From: Bacteroidales bacterium SW299
Lineage (GTDB): Bacteria > Bacteroidota > Bacteroidia > Bacteroidales > Bacteroidaceae
Direction: 5' to 3'
Length of the DNA stretch: 64,000 bases
Assembly (NCBI GenBank): GCA_019550975.1
Contig: SDWH01000002.1
Span: 237,571 to 301,570, forward strand
The notes beneath the pieces are model-generated. The model was not told the origin of the DNA, made no database searches, and was given only the letters and a program-made list of their open reading frames with translations. This document shows, piece by piece, positions 9,609 to 16,873 of this stretch. Each line of letters opens with the position of its first letter. Within the stretch, counting starts at the first letter, position 1. A program made the translations under genes and the position numbers.

Positions 9609-11108
9609 ATGAAACTAAGAAACTTGTGGCTCGCAATGGCGTTTGTATTCGGCATTTGCGCAGCGTATGCTCAGAATGGCTCCCCGAAGCGTGAATTCCG
9701 CGGCGCGTGGATTCAGTGTGTGAACGGACAGTTTCAGGGGGTGCCGGCCGAGCAGATAAAGAAAACTCTGGAAAGCCAGCTCGACAACCTGAAAGGGGCG
9801 GGAATCAATGCCATTATCTTTCAGGTGAGGGCGGAGGCCGACGCTTTGTATAAATCTCCGTACGAACCTTGGAGCCGTTTCCTTACGGGAGTGCAGGGAA
9901 AAGCTCCTTCTCCGGTATGGGACCCTCTGCAGTTTATGGTGGAGGAGTGTCACAAGCGTGATATGGAAATTCATGCCTGGATCAATCCGTATCGCGCAAA
10001 GACCAAAGGGACAACGGCGCTTTCGCCTCTGCATCCCTATAACAAGCATCCCGAATGGTTCGTTGAGTATGCCGGCCAGCTGTATTTTGATCCGGGGCTT
10101 CCCGAATCACGCAAGTATATCTGCAAGATTGTGCGCGACATCGTGACCCGTTATGACATCGATGCCATCCACATGGACGACTACTTTTATCCTTACCCCA
10201 ATGCGGGAGAGAAGTTTCCGGACGACTTGAGCTTTGCGGCATACGGACGCGGATTTACAGACCGCGGCGACTGGCGCAGGGACAATGTGAACGTGCTGAT
10301 AAAGGAGATTCACGAAACGGTGCGTGCTGCCAAGCCGTGGGTCAAGTTCGGCGTTTCGCCGTTCGGCATCTATCGGAACAAGAAAAGCAACCCCAACGGA
10401 AGCAACACGAACGGCCTTCAGAATTACGACGATCTCTATGCCGATGTGCTGCTGTGGGTGAACAACGGCTGGGTTGACTATAATATACCTCAAATCTACT
10501 GGGAAATCGGTCACCCCGCGGCCGATTACGAAACGCTGATCCGCTGGTGGGCGAAGAATGCGGCGGCACGTCCGCTGTACATCGGGCAGGATGTGGTGCG
10601 GACGGTTACCAAGCCGGACCTGATGAATCCGAACCAGAGTCAGATTCCTGCCAAATATAATTTGCAGCGCTCGCTTCCCGCGGTGCAGGGGAGTTGCCAG
10701 TGGTATGCAGCCGCAGTGGTTGAAAACAAGGGCAATTATCGCGACATGCTGGCAAACAAGTACCATAAATATCCTGCGCTATGGCCGGCTTCGCCCTTCA
10801 TGGACGATGAGGCTCCCAAGAAGGTGAGAAAACTGAAGCCGGTATGGACGGCAGACGGTTACATCCTGTTCTGGACCGCCCCGAAAGCAAAGCACGAGAT
10901 GGATGAGGCGAAACATTATGTCGTATACCGTTTCCTGCGGAAGGAGAAGGTAAATCTTGACGATCCTTCTCATATCGTTGCCATTACGCATAACGAGTTT
11001 TACAAGCTCCCGTACGAAGACGGCAAGACAAAATACCGGTATGTGGTGACCGCTCTCGACCGCCTGCACAATGAGTCGAAACCCGTATCGAAGAAGATAA
11101 AATTATGA
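9609..11108 (+). CDS. Secreted GHL10-family (DUF187) glycoside hydrolase
   Basis: The 499-residue protein has a signal peptide (residues 1-21, ending AAYAQ). The glycosyl-hydrolase-like 10 domain follows: REFRGAWIQCVNGQ, GINAIIFQVRAEADALY, EIHAWINPYR and DIDAIHMDDYFYPYP, with the acidic DD pair at a likely active site. A C-terminal segment from about residue 400 (PKKVRKLKPVWTADGYILFW) looks like a fibronectin-III-type beta-sandwich. Relatives act on bacterial surface or peptidoglycan-associated glycans, but the substrate is not established for most. It is monocistronic, ending at an unusual repeat-bearing terminator. Confidence 0.88.
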   Translation: MKLRNLWLAMAFVFGICAAYAQNGSPKREFRGAWIQCVNGQFQGVPAEQIKKTLESQLDNLKGAGINAIIFQVRAEADALYKSPYEPWSRFLTGVQGKAPSPVWDPLQFMVEECHKRDMEIHAWINPYRAKTKGTTALSPLHPYNKHPEWFVEYAGQLYFDPGLPESRKYICKIVRDIVTRYDIDAIHMDDYFYPYPNAGEKFPDDLSFAAYGRGFTDRGDWRRDNVNVLIKEIHETVRAAKPWVKFGVSPFGIYRNKKSNPNGSNTNGLQNYDDLYADVLLWVNNGWVDYNIPQIYWEIGHPAADYETLIRWWAKNAAARPLYIGQDVVRTVTKPDLMNPNQSQIPAKYNLQRSLPAVQGSCQWYAAAVVENKGNYRDMLANKYHKYPALWPASPFMDDEAPKKVRKLKPVWTADGYILFWTAPKAKHEMDEAKHYVVYRFLRKEKVNLDDPSHIVAITHNEFYKLPYEDGKTKYRYVVTALDRLHNESKPVSKKIKL

Positions 11109-11125
11109 CAAATGATGCCGGCAAA

Positions 11126-11191
11126 AAAATGAGCCGTCATCTTGATTAAAATGAGCCGTCATCTTAATTAAAATAACCCGTTATCTCAAAT
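11126..11191 (+). repeat. Three tandem 22-nt units repeating a terminator arm
   Basis: Units at 11126-11147 and 11148-11169 differ at one base (AAAATGAGCCGTCATCTT core). The third (11170-11191, AAAATAACCCGTTATCTC) is diverged and forms the 5' arm of the terminator. All three can pair with the single 3' arm AGATGACGGGTT at 11193-11204. Confidence 0.7.
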
Positions 11192-11212
11192 CAGATGACG
11201 GGTTGTTTTTTC
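11175..11212 (+). terminator. Terminator of the GHL10 gene
   Basis: AACCCGTTATCT (11175-11186) pairs with AGATGACGGGTT (11193-11204) with one wobble, followed by GTTTTTTCTTT. Confidence 0.8.
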
Positions 11213-11283
11213 TTTATGCTGGAAAACGATATAAGAAGTGTTTTGTTTATTTGTATAAATTTCATTTATAAACCTTGAATGTG

Positions 11284-11314
11284 TTTGTTTTTCTAAAACT
11301 TATTTATAGTTTTG
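11284..11314 (+). promoter_or_regulatory. Consensus promoter of the beta-barrel gene
   Basis: TTTG at 11284-11287, a 19-nt spacer and TAGTTTTG at 11307-11314 fit the Bacteroides consensus exactly. The ATG is 154 nt further on, so the leader is long. Confidence 0.8.
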
Positions 11315-11467
11315 TATTCAGACAGAAAGCATTTTTGTTTCTGTGAAATAGACAGAAAAAGGAATTTTTCCGTTTTATGCGGATGAAGAGTCCTTGTCCT
11401 TTTTCTTAAAAAAATAAAAAAGATTTGGCATCACAAGGATTGGCCGCTAATTAAAAAAGTTAGAGTT

Positions 11468-12073
11468 ATGAAAAAGTTATTGTTAACGTTAGCTTTGGGA
11501 ATGGTTGCCGTATTTGGTTTCTCTCAGGTAAGATGGGACGTGAAGTTTGGCATGAACTTCAGTAACATGACTAAATTGGATGAAACTAAAGCACTTCCTG
11601 GTTTCACAATGGGAGTTGGAGCTGATTATGCATTTAATGAAAATTGGTATTTTCAGCCGGGAGTAATGATTACTTCCAAAGGATATAAGGTGAAATATGC
11701 AGGTGAAAAAGAAACAGTCAGACCTGTTTATTTGGATATTCCTATTCTGGCTGCTTATAAGTTTGATATTACCGACAATACAAAATTTGTAATCAATGCA
11801 GGTCCTTATCTGGCTATTGGTCTTGGTGGAAAAGCCAAAGAGCATTGGGATAATGGTGATGATTATAAGATTTTTGATGATAAAGGCGGTGATTGGAAAC
11901 GCTTCGATTTAGGGCTTCAATGGGGAGTAGGTGTTGAACTTGGCGAACACTACCTCGTAAACTTCACTGCTCAGCATGGATTCATTGCTCCGGGTAAATC
12001 TGAAGATGGAAATGGTGATGAAATATCTCCTAAGAACATGAGTTTTGCAATTGGCGTTGGCTACAGATTCTAA
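11468..12073 (+). CDS. Small outer-membrane beta-barrel protein (porin family)
   Basis: The 201-residue protein has a signal peptide (MKKLLLTLALGMVAVFGFSQ) followed by alternating hydrophobic strands (RWDVKFGMNFSNMT, GFTMGVGADYAF, YFQPGVMIT) and the terminal strand MSFAIGVGYRF ending in Phe, the usual outer-membrane assembly signal. It fits the OMP_b-brl_2 type of 8-stranded barrel common in Bacteroidetes; such proteins have no defined substrate. Codon use is visibly richer in A and T at third positions than in the flanking genes, which may reflect high expression or transfer. The promoter is consensus and the leader is about 147 nt. Confidence 0.85.
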   Translation: MKKLLLTLALGMVAVFGFSQVRWDVKFGMNFSNMTKLDETKALPGFTMGVGADYAFNENWYFQPGVMITSKGYKVKYAGEKETVRPVYLDIPILAAYKFDITDNTKFVINAGPYLAIGLGGKAKEHWDNGDDYKIFDDKGGDWKRFDLGLQWGVGVELGEHYLVNFTAQHGFIAPGKSEDGNGDEISPKNMSFAIGVGYRF

Positions 12074-12102
12074 ACAGAAAAGAACCATCAGTATCCAATA
12101 AA

Positions 12103-12134
12103 AAGAGGCGCATTCCATAACGGATGCGCCTCTT
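12103..12134. terminator. Shared terminator between the beta-barrel gene and tyrA
   Basis: AGAGGCGCAT (12104-12113) and ATGCGCCTCT (12124-12133) form a perfect 10-bp stem with a 10-nt loop between convergent genes. Confidence 0.75.
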
Positions 12135-12152
12135 CTGCTTGTTGTTAGTCGT

Positions 12153-12926
12153 TTATTTTATATTGTTTCGAATCTTGCTAAGATAGGCATGAATCCCTTC
12201 CGAGTCTTTCCGGCTGATGATGTCGAGCAGTTCGTTCAGCTCTGTGCGTATGCCTTCCACTTGTGCCGGAGTGCGCGGATTGAAAAGAATCTCCTGAAGC
12301 AGATAGTCGTCTTCACTGAGCACCCCTTTTGCGATAGCCATGTGCCGTTTGAAAGTTGTTCCCGGAGCGTCTTGATGCTTCATTACCGCTGCAAACACAA
12401 AGGTCGATACAAACGGGATTGACAACGAATAGGCCACCGTTTCGTCGTGCTCCTCGAAAGAATATTCGAAAATGTTCAGTCCCAGCCGCTGGTAGAGGTC
12501 TTTGAAGAATATCCGTCCCAGGTGGTCACCTTCTTTGATAATGATGGCATTTTCTTCACTCAGCTTGTCGAGGCTGGCAAAAGTCGGTCCGAACATCGGG
12601 TGGGTGGATACGTAGCGGAATCCGCATCCTTCATAAAATTCCTTCAGGTTCGTCTTTACTGAAGCAATGTCACTGATGATGCAGTCCTTCGGAAGTGCAG
12701 GCAAGACTTGCCTGAAAGCGTCGAGCGTATATTTCACTGTTGCCGCATTGATTACCAGTTCCGGCTTGAATTCTTCTATTTCTTCTGTTTTTGTAAACCG
12801 GAGGCAGTTGTACATAAAGCGTAACCGTTGCGGATTTACATCGTAAACGGCTACTTCGTGTTCAAAGCTAAGTACATCGCTGAAAAAGGATCCCATTTTC
12901 CCGGCTCCTAATATTTGTATTCTCAT
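12153..12926 (-). CDS. tyrA: Prephenate dehydrogenase
   Basis: The 257-residue protein starts MRIQILGAGKMGSFF, a Rossmann NAD(P) site. ISDIASVKTNLKEF and STHPMFGPTFASL are the prephenate dehydrogenase substrate blocks; the helical dimerisation region follows. It oxidatively decarboxylates prephenate to 4-hydroxyphenylpyruvate for tyrosine. The longer frame up to 13127 only reads back through the palindromic element and is rejected. It is the last gene of the aromatic operon, separated from the DAHP synthase gene by the 191-bp element, and it ends at a shared terminator. Confidence 0.92.
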   Translation of the reverse strand: MRIQILGAGKMGSFFSDVLSFEHEVAVYDVNPQRLRFMYNCLRFTKTEEIEEFKPELVINAATVKYTLDAFRQVLPALPKDCIISDIASVKTNLKEFYEGCGFRYVSTHPMFGPTFASLDKLSEENAIIIKEGDHLGRIFFKDLYQRLGLNIFEYSFEEHDETVAYSLSIPFVSTFVFAAVMKHQDAPGTTFKRHMAIAKGVLSEDDYLLQEILFNPRTPAQVEGIRTELNELLDIISRKDSEGIHAYLSKIRNNIK

Positions 12927-12952
12927 GTTGTTATGTTTTTGTGGGTGTTTAT

Positions 12953-13143
12953 GTACTTTTCTTTTTGCATCAAGGCAAAAAGAAAAGATACCAAAAGAAA
13001 AAAATCTGTCTTCACTGGAAAAGCGTGAAGCGGAGGGAGTTCCGGACTTTAGTCCGAAACGTTCCCGCAGTAGCTTTGGAAGTGCAGACGGCACCCTTTC
13101 TTTTGGGTATCTTTTTCTTTCGGCCACCCGAAAGAGAAAGTAC
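12953..13143. repeat. 191-bp three-hairpin palindromic element inside the aromatic operon
   Basis: The ends are inverted (GTACTTTTCTTTT and AAAGAGAAAGTAC). A second inverted pair, AAAGATACCAAAAGAAA near 12983-13000 and TTTCTTTTGGGTATCTTT near 13097-13114, lies inside. The left end is itself a hairpin (CTTTTCTTTTTGC/GCAAAAAGAAAAG), the right end another (TTTCTTTCGG/CCGAAAGAGAAA), and the centre a third (CGGACT TT AGTCCG). It has no coding sense and resembles a dispersed non-autonomous repeat, but copies elsewhere cannot be seen from here. Confidence 0.7.
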
Positions 13144-13146
13144 GCA

Positions 13147-14214
13147 TTATTTGTTGATTATTTCCATTTGCTGCCTTACACTCTCTTCATGGATCAGTTC
13201 AAACACTTGCTTTACGAAATCAGCGTCCATGCCGCAAAGCGAACCCTGTGCGCCCCGTTTGTCAAGGATTTCATTGTAGCGGCCGGTTTGCAGAATGGTC
13301 ATGTTGTGCTCTTTTTTGAACGTTCCGATTTCGCGGCATACACGCATCCGTTTGGCCAGAATGTCCATCAGTTCATTGTCGCATTCGTCAATCTGCCGGC
13401 GCAGGTTATTCAGGTTTTCCGTGCTCTGATGCTCCGAGCGGATGACGAGCAGGCTCAGTATATAGTCGAGCACATCAGGAGTAACCTGCTGCGAAGCGTC
13501 GCTCCATGCCGCATCGGGGTTGCAGTGCGATTCAACAATCAGCCCGTCGAAACCGAGGTCCATCGCCTGCTGGCAGAGCGGAGCAATCAGTTCCCGCTTG
13601 CCGCCGATGTGGCTGGGATCACAGAGAATCGGCAGGTTGGGTATGCGGCGGCGCAGTTCGATGGGGATGTGCCATTGCGGAAGATTCCGGTAGATCTTCT
13701 TGTCATAAGAAGAGAATCCGCGGTGGATTGCTCCGATACGTTTCAGTCCGGCGTTGTTTATGCGCTCCAGTGCGCCTATCCACAGTTCCAGATCCGGATT
13801 GACGGGGTTTTTCACCAATATGGGAATGTCTACACCTTTCAGCGCATCGGCAATTTCCTGTACGGCAAAAGGATTAGCTGTAGTTCGTGCTCCGATCCAA
13901 AGGATGTCGATACCCGCTTTCAGGCATTCGTATACATGCTTGGCTGTCGCCACTTCGGTTGCTACATACATTCCGGTTTCCTTCTTCACCTCTTTCATCC
14001 AGGGAAGTCCGTCCACCCCGATTCCTTCAAATCCTCCCGGTTTGGTCCGGGGCTTCCAGATGCCTGCACGGAATATCTTGATACCTTTGTCGGCCAACTG
14101 TCTGGCACTTGACATCACTTGTTCTTCTGTTTCGGCACTGCATGGGCCTGCAATCACCAGAGGCCTTTCCTTTGATACGCCTTCCAGTTCAATGGGTTGT
14201 AATTCGAGTTCCAT
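13147..14214 (-). CDS. Bifunctional DAHP synthase / chorismate mutase
   Basis: The 355-residue protein is a two-domain fusion. Residues about 1-255 are a KDO8P-synthase-like class I DAHP synthase (VIAGPCSAE, KIFRAGIWKPRTKPGGFEG, GARTTANPFAV, DPSHIGGKREL, IVESHCNP). Residues about 265-350 are an AroQ-type chorismate mutase (LNNLRRQIDECDNELMDILA, KRMRVCREIGTFK). It catalyses the first step of the shikimate pathway and the branch step from chorismate to prephenate, coupling entry to Phe/Tyr output. It lies 25 nt downstream of the aminotransferase gene. Confidence 0.93.
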   Translation of the reverse strand: MELELQPIELEGVSKERPLVIAGPCSAETEEQVMSSARQLADKGIKIFRAGIWKPRTKPGGFEGIGVDGLPWMKEVKKETGMYVATEVATAKHVYECLKAGIDILWIGARTTANPFAVQEIADALKGVDIPILVKNPVNPDLELWIGALERINNAGLKRIGAIHRGFSSYDKKIYRNLPQWHIPIELRRRIPNLPILCDPSHIGGKRELIAPLCQQAMDLGFDGLIVESHCNPDAAWSDASQQVTPDVLDYILSLLVIRSEHQSTENLNNLRRQIDECDNELMDILAKRMRVCREIGTFKKEHNMTILQTGRYNEILDKRGAQGSLCGMDADFVKQVFELIHEESVRQQMEIINK

Positions 14215-14239
14215 ATGTTATTGAGTGTTTAAGTTTCTG

Positions 14240-15427
14240 TTATTGCATGATTTGTTTGATTCGTTCGAGGGCTTCGGCCAGCTTCTCTTCCTTGGCGCAG
14301 AGCGAGATGCGGATATACCGCTTTCCGTTGCTTCCGAAGATGAACCCCGGAGTGATGAATACCCTTGCTTCGTGAAGCACCTTTTCCGTCAGGTCTTCTA
14401 CATCGGCATACGTGTCAGGTATGCGTCCCCAAAGGAACATGCCCACCTGTTCGCGGTCGAAGCTGCAGCCTAATACCTGCATAATCTCCTCTGCCAGTTT
14501 TCTGCGCCGCCCATACACCTTCACGTTTGCTTCTTCATGCCATTCCGCGCTGTTCCGGTAGGCTTGGGCAGCGGCTAACTGGATGGGGCGGAATGTTCCG
14601 GAGTCGATGTTGCTTTTGATCTTCACGATCCATTGGATGAACTGTGCATTGGTTGCAGCCATTGCCACACGCCAGCCGGGCATGTTGTGGCTCTTGCTCA
14701 TGGAGTTGAACTCAATGCAGCACTCTTTGGCTCCGGGGACGCTGAGTATGCTTATCGGTTTTTTGTTGAGTATGAAACTGTACGGGTTGTCGTTCACAAT
14801 AACCAGGTTGTGTCTTCGGGCGAAATCCACCAGCTTTTCATAAAGTTCCATTGTGGCGTTGGCTCCGGTAGGCATATTCGGATAGTTGGTCCACATCAGT
14901 TTCACACGGCTCAAGTCCATCTTTTCAAGCTGTTCGAAATCCGGCTGCCAGTGATTGTCTTCACGCAAGTCGTAATTCACAATTTCGCTTCCCAGTATCT
15001 TGTTCAGCGAAGTGTAGGTTGGATAGCCCGGATTAGGAACAAGCACCTGGTCGCCTGGGTTCACGAAAGCCAGCGTAACATGAAGGATGCCCTCTTTCGA
15101 TCCGATGAGCGGCTGGATTTCCGTATTCGGGTCAAGATCCACGTCATACCATCGCTTATACCATTCCGACATGGCTTGCCGGAGTTCCGGAATGCCTACT
15201 GTAGGCTGATAGCCATGTGCGTCTGGCTTTTGGGCGTTCTCGCACAGCACCTTGATGGTTTCTTCTGATGGCGGCATGTCGGGGCTTCCTATTCCGAGGC
15301 TGATTACATTTTTTCCTTCCGCGTTCATGCGGGCCACTTCCTTCAGCTTGCGGCTGAAATAGTATTCACTCACGCTGGCCAGACGGTCGGCCGGCGCAAT
15401 CTTATATTGTTGATTCTCCTTCTGCAT
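14240..15427 (-). CDS. PLP-dependent class I/II aminotransferase of the aromatic operon
   Basis: The 395-residue fold-type I aminotransferase has NPGYPTY, NYPNMPTGA, NDNPYSF and the PLP-lysine segment FNSMSKSHNMPGWR, plus the C-terminal Arg-containing strand KRYIRISLC. Within the pheA-DAHPS/CM-tyrA operon its likely role is transamination of phenylpyruvate and 4-hydroxyphenylpyruvate to Phe and Tyr. Sequence alone does not exclude aspartate or LL-diaminopimelate as substrate. Its start overlaps the end of pheA by 26 nt, implying translational coupling. Confidence 0.88.
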   Translation of the reverse strand: MQKENQQYKIAPADRLASVSEYYFSRKLKEVARMNAEGKNVISLGIGSPDMPPSEETIKVLCENAQKPDAHGYQPTVGIPELRQAMSEWYKRWYDVDLDPNTEIQPLIGSKEGILHVTLAFVNPGDQVLVPNPGYPTYTSLNKILGSEIVNYDLREDNHWQPDFEQLEKMDLSRVKLMWTNYPNMPTGANATMELYEKLVDFARRHNLVIVNDNPYSFILNKKPISILSVPGAKECCIEFNSMSKSHNMPGWRVAMAATNAQFIQWIVKIKSNIDSGTFRPIQLAAAQAYRNSAEWHEEANVKVYGRRRKLAEEIMQVLGCSFDREQVGMFLWGRIPDTYADVEDLTEKVLHEARVFITPGFIFGSNGKRYIRISLCAKEEKLAEALERIKQIMQ

Positions 15428-16244
15428 ATTCTCCTAATATTTTAAGTGCTTTGGTAAGCGGTGTTACGGCATCAATGGATTGTTTGTATCTCAGGTAATC
15501 GTCAAACATGACGTCAACATAGAACATGTATTCCCATTCACGTCCGATGATGGGCAGCGACTGGATTTTTGTCAGGTTTATGTTGTAGAATGAAAAGATA
15601 GACAATACTTTCGAAAGGCTTCCCTGATTGTGCGGGAGCGAAAAGACGATGCTTGCCTTGTTCATCTTTGAGCGCACCTTCAGTTCGTCGGCCATCCAGG
15701 GATCGCTGATTACAAGGAATCTGGTGAAGTTGTGTTTGTTTGTTTCAATGCCTTCCTGAAGAATCTTCATCCCATACAGTTCGGCGGCATATTTGGAGCA
15801 GATGGCAGCGTGCCCTTTCAGTCCTTTTTCTTTGATGTCGCGTGCGCTGGCCGCAGTGTCTTCCGTTTCCACCACTTTCAGCTGGGGGTGATGCTGGAGA
15901 AAATCTCTGCACTGTGCGAGTGCGACAGGGTGGGAATTTACTTCTGTAAGCGTTCCCCAGTCTTCACCGGGCAGGCACATGATGCTGTGGCTGATGCGCA
16001 GCTTGTGCTCTCCGATGATGGTTGCTCCGCTGTCCCGCAATAGCTCGTAGTTATGGAGAAGGCTTCCTGCAATGGTGTTTTCGATGGCAACGACTCCGAT
16101 CACGTTGCTGTCTTTCTTCATCGCTTCGAACACTTCTTCAAACGTGTTGCAGCAGACCAGTTCGATATCTTCTTCCTTGAAATACTTGTGGGCTGCAATG
16201 TCATGATACGATCCCACAATTCCTTGTATTGCTATTCTTCTCAT
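15402..16244 (-). CDS. pheA: Prephenate dehydratase with ACT domain
   Basis: The 280-residue monofunctional enzyme converts prephenate to phenylpyruvate. Residues about 1-180 form the catalytic domain (IQGIVGSYHDIAA, GVVAIENTIAGSL, and the conserved TRF in HNFTRFLVI). Residues about 195-275 form an ACT domain (SIVFSLPHNQGSLSKVLSIF, NLTKIQSLPI), the usual Phe feedback site. It is the first structural gene of the operon, 96 nt after the stop of the leader ORF and directly after its terminator, so its transcription must pass the attenuator. Confidence 0.95.
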   Translation of the reverse strand: MRRIAIQGIVGSYHDIAAHKYFKEEDIELVCCNTFEEVFEAMKKDSNVIGVVAIENTIAGSLLHNYELLRDSGATIIGEHKLRISHSIMCLPGEDWGTLTEVNSHPVALAQCRDFLQHHPQLKVVETEDTAASARDIKEKGLKGHAAICSKYAAELYGMKILQEGIETNKHNFTRFLVISDPWMADELKVRSKMNKASIVFSLPHNQGSLSKVLSIFSFYNINLTKIQSLPIIGREWEYMFYVDVMFDDYLRYKQSIDAVTPLTKALKILGEYAEGESTI

Positions 16245-16266
16245 CTTGTTTTGTTTGCTTTTGTCT

Positions 16267-16302
16267 AAAAAAAAATCCCGACTTCGTATTGAAGCGGGAT
16301 TT
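16267..16302 (-). terminator. Attenuator terminator upstream of pheA
   Basis: On the minus strand AATCCCG-CTTC pairs with GAAG-CGGGATT (7 + 4 bp, one bulged base, 5-nt loop), followed by nine T residues. It lies between the leader ORF and pheA. Its 5' arm TCCCGCTTC (16291-16299) is perfectly complementary to GAAGCGGGA inside the leader ORF (16360-16368). Confidence 0.9.
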
Positions 16303-16340
16303 CGTTATATTCATTCGTTTCTTGTTTGTTTCATTTTGTT

Positions 16341-16430
16341 TTAACGTACATACACAAACTCCCGCTTCACTTCATTGCTAAAGTAAAAGTAATAAAAGAA
16401 AAAGAAGAAGTATGTTGCAAATGTGTTCAT
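16341..16430 (-). CDS. pheL: Phe/Tyr-rich leader peptide of the aromatic operon attenuator
   Basis: ATG 16430 opens a 29-codon ORF ending at TAA 16341-16343. Fourteen codons are Phe (9) or Tyr (5), with codons 7-17 reading YFFFFFYYFYF. It starts about 27 nt after the predicted transcription start. Codons 21-24 contain the antiterminator strand GAAGCGGGA. A ribosome stalled on the aromatic run would cover TACTTC (16407-16412), which can otherwise pair with GAAGTG (16368-16373). Stalling would free 16360-16373 to pair with the terminator 5' arm. This is the logic of E. coli pheL/trpL; the symbol is used by analogy. Confidence 0.88.
   Translation of the reverse strand: MNTFATYFFFFFYYFYFSNEVKREFVYVR
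16360..16368 (-). promoter_or_regulatory. Antiterminator strand in the pheA leader
   Basis: The minus strand reads GAAGCGGGA, an exact complement of TCCCGCTTC at 16291-16299, the 5' half of the attenuator terminator. The two helices are mutually exclusive. Confidence 0.85.
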
Positions 16431-16873
16431 ACGTCAGTTGTTATTTTGTCATTATATCGGTTGCAAATGTAATACTTTTCTTGAAAAAACAAGCATTTGA
16501 TTGAATTTTTTCTTTGTTTATTTCGGATTTTTTTTCTTGCCATCTAGTTTTCCGGCAAATGATGGTTTCTTCGCCGAAGGATTAATATGGTTTGGAGCAG
16601 ACATGCAAACGCAAGCACAGCTTCGGTGTACCAATATCTCCAACCAGAGGCAAGGGGGACACGCTTCCTGCCTTTTGGTGCTCTTTTTTACATAAAAACC
16701 AGACAAACGCAATTCATGCAAAGGGGGTGCAACGAGCGGTGTACATGGTAGTACAAATTCATATTGCTGTTAATCAATCATTTAACTGTGTAAAATGTAC
16801 ATTGGAAACCATTCCAGGAATGCTTTTTAATGCCTATTTTTACAAATTATGTAATGTATATAATTTATCATGT
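16431..16873. other. Region between the pheA leader and the fimbrillin gene
   Basis: Apart from the operon promoter (16464-16493), this 443-nt stretch shows no convincing gene. No good TAnnTTTG was found for the fimbrillin gene; TATTTTTA near 16843 is the closest. A weak hairpin with AGGCA/TGCCT arms lies near 16647-16674. Confidence 0.4.
16464..16493 (-). promoter_or_regulatory. Promoter of the aromatic operon
   Basis: On the minus strand TACATTTG (16464-16471) is a TAnnTTTG -7 element with CTTG 18 nt upstream (16490-16493). The predicted start near 16457 puts the leader ATG about 27 nt downstream. Confidence 0.7.

Larger units (their letters stand above)
11109..11467. other. Intergenic region with repeats, terminator and a long leader
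   Basis: This 359-nt gap carries three tandem 22-nt units (11126-11191), the terminator of the GHL10 gene, the promoter of the beta-barrel gene (11284-11314) and its leader of about 147 nt. The leader contains a 7-bp hairpin (ACAGAAA/TTTCTGT, about 11322-11344). No ORF was seen. Confidence 0.5.

Noticed and set aside
12925..14112. 395-codon plus-strand frame across the palindromic element and the DAHP synthase gene
   Set aside because: Shadow of the minus-strand DAHP synthase/chorismate mutase; no domain and no promoter.
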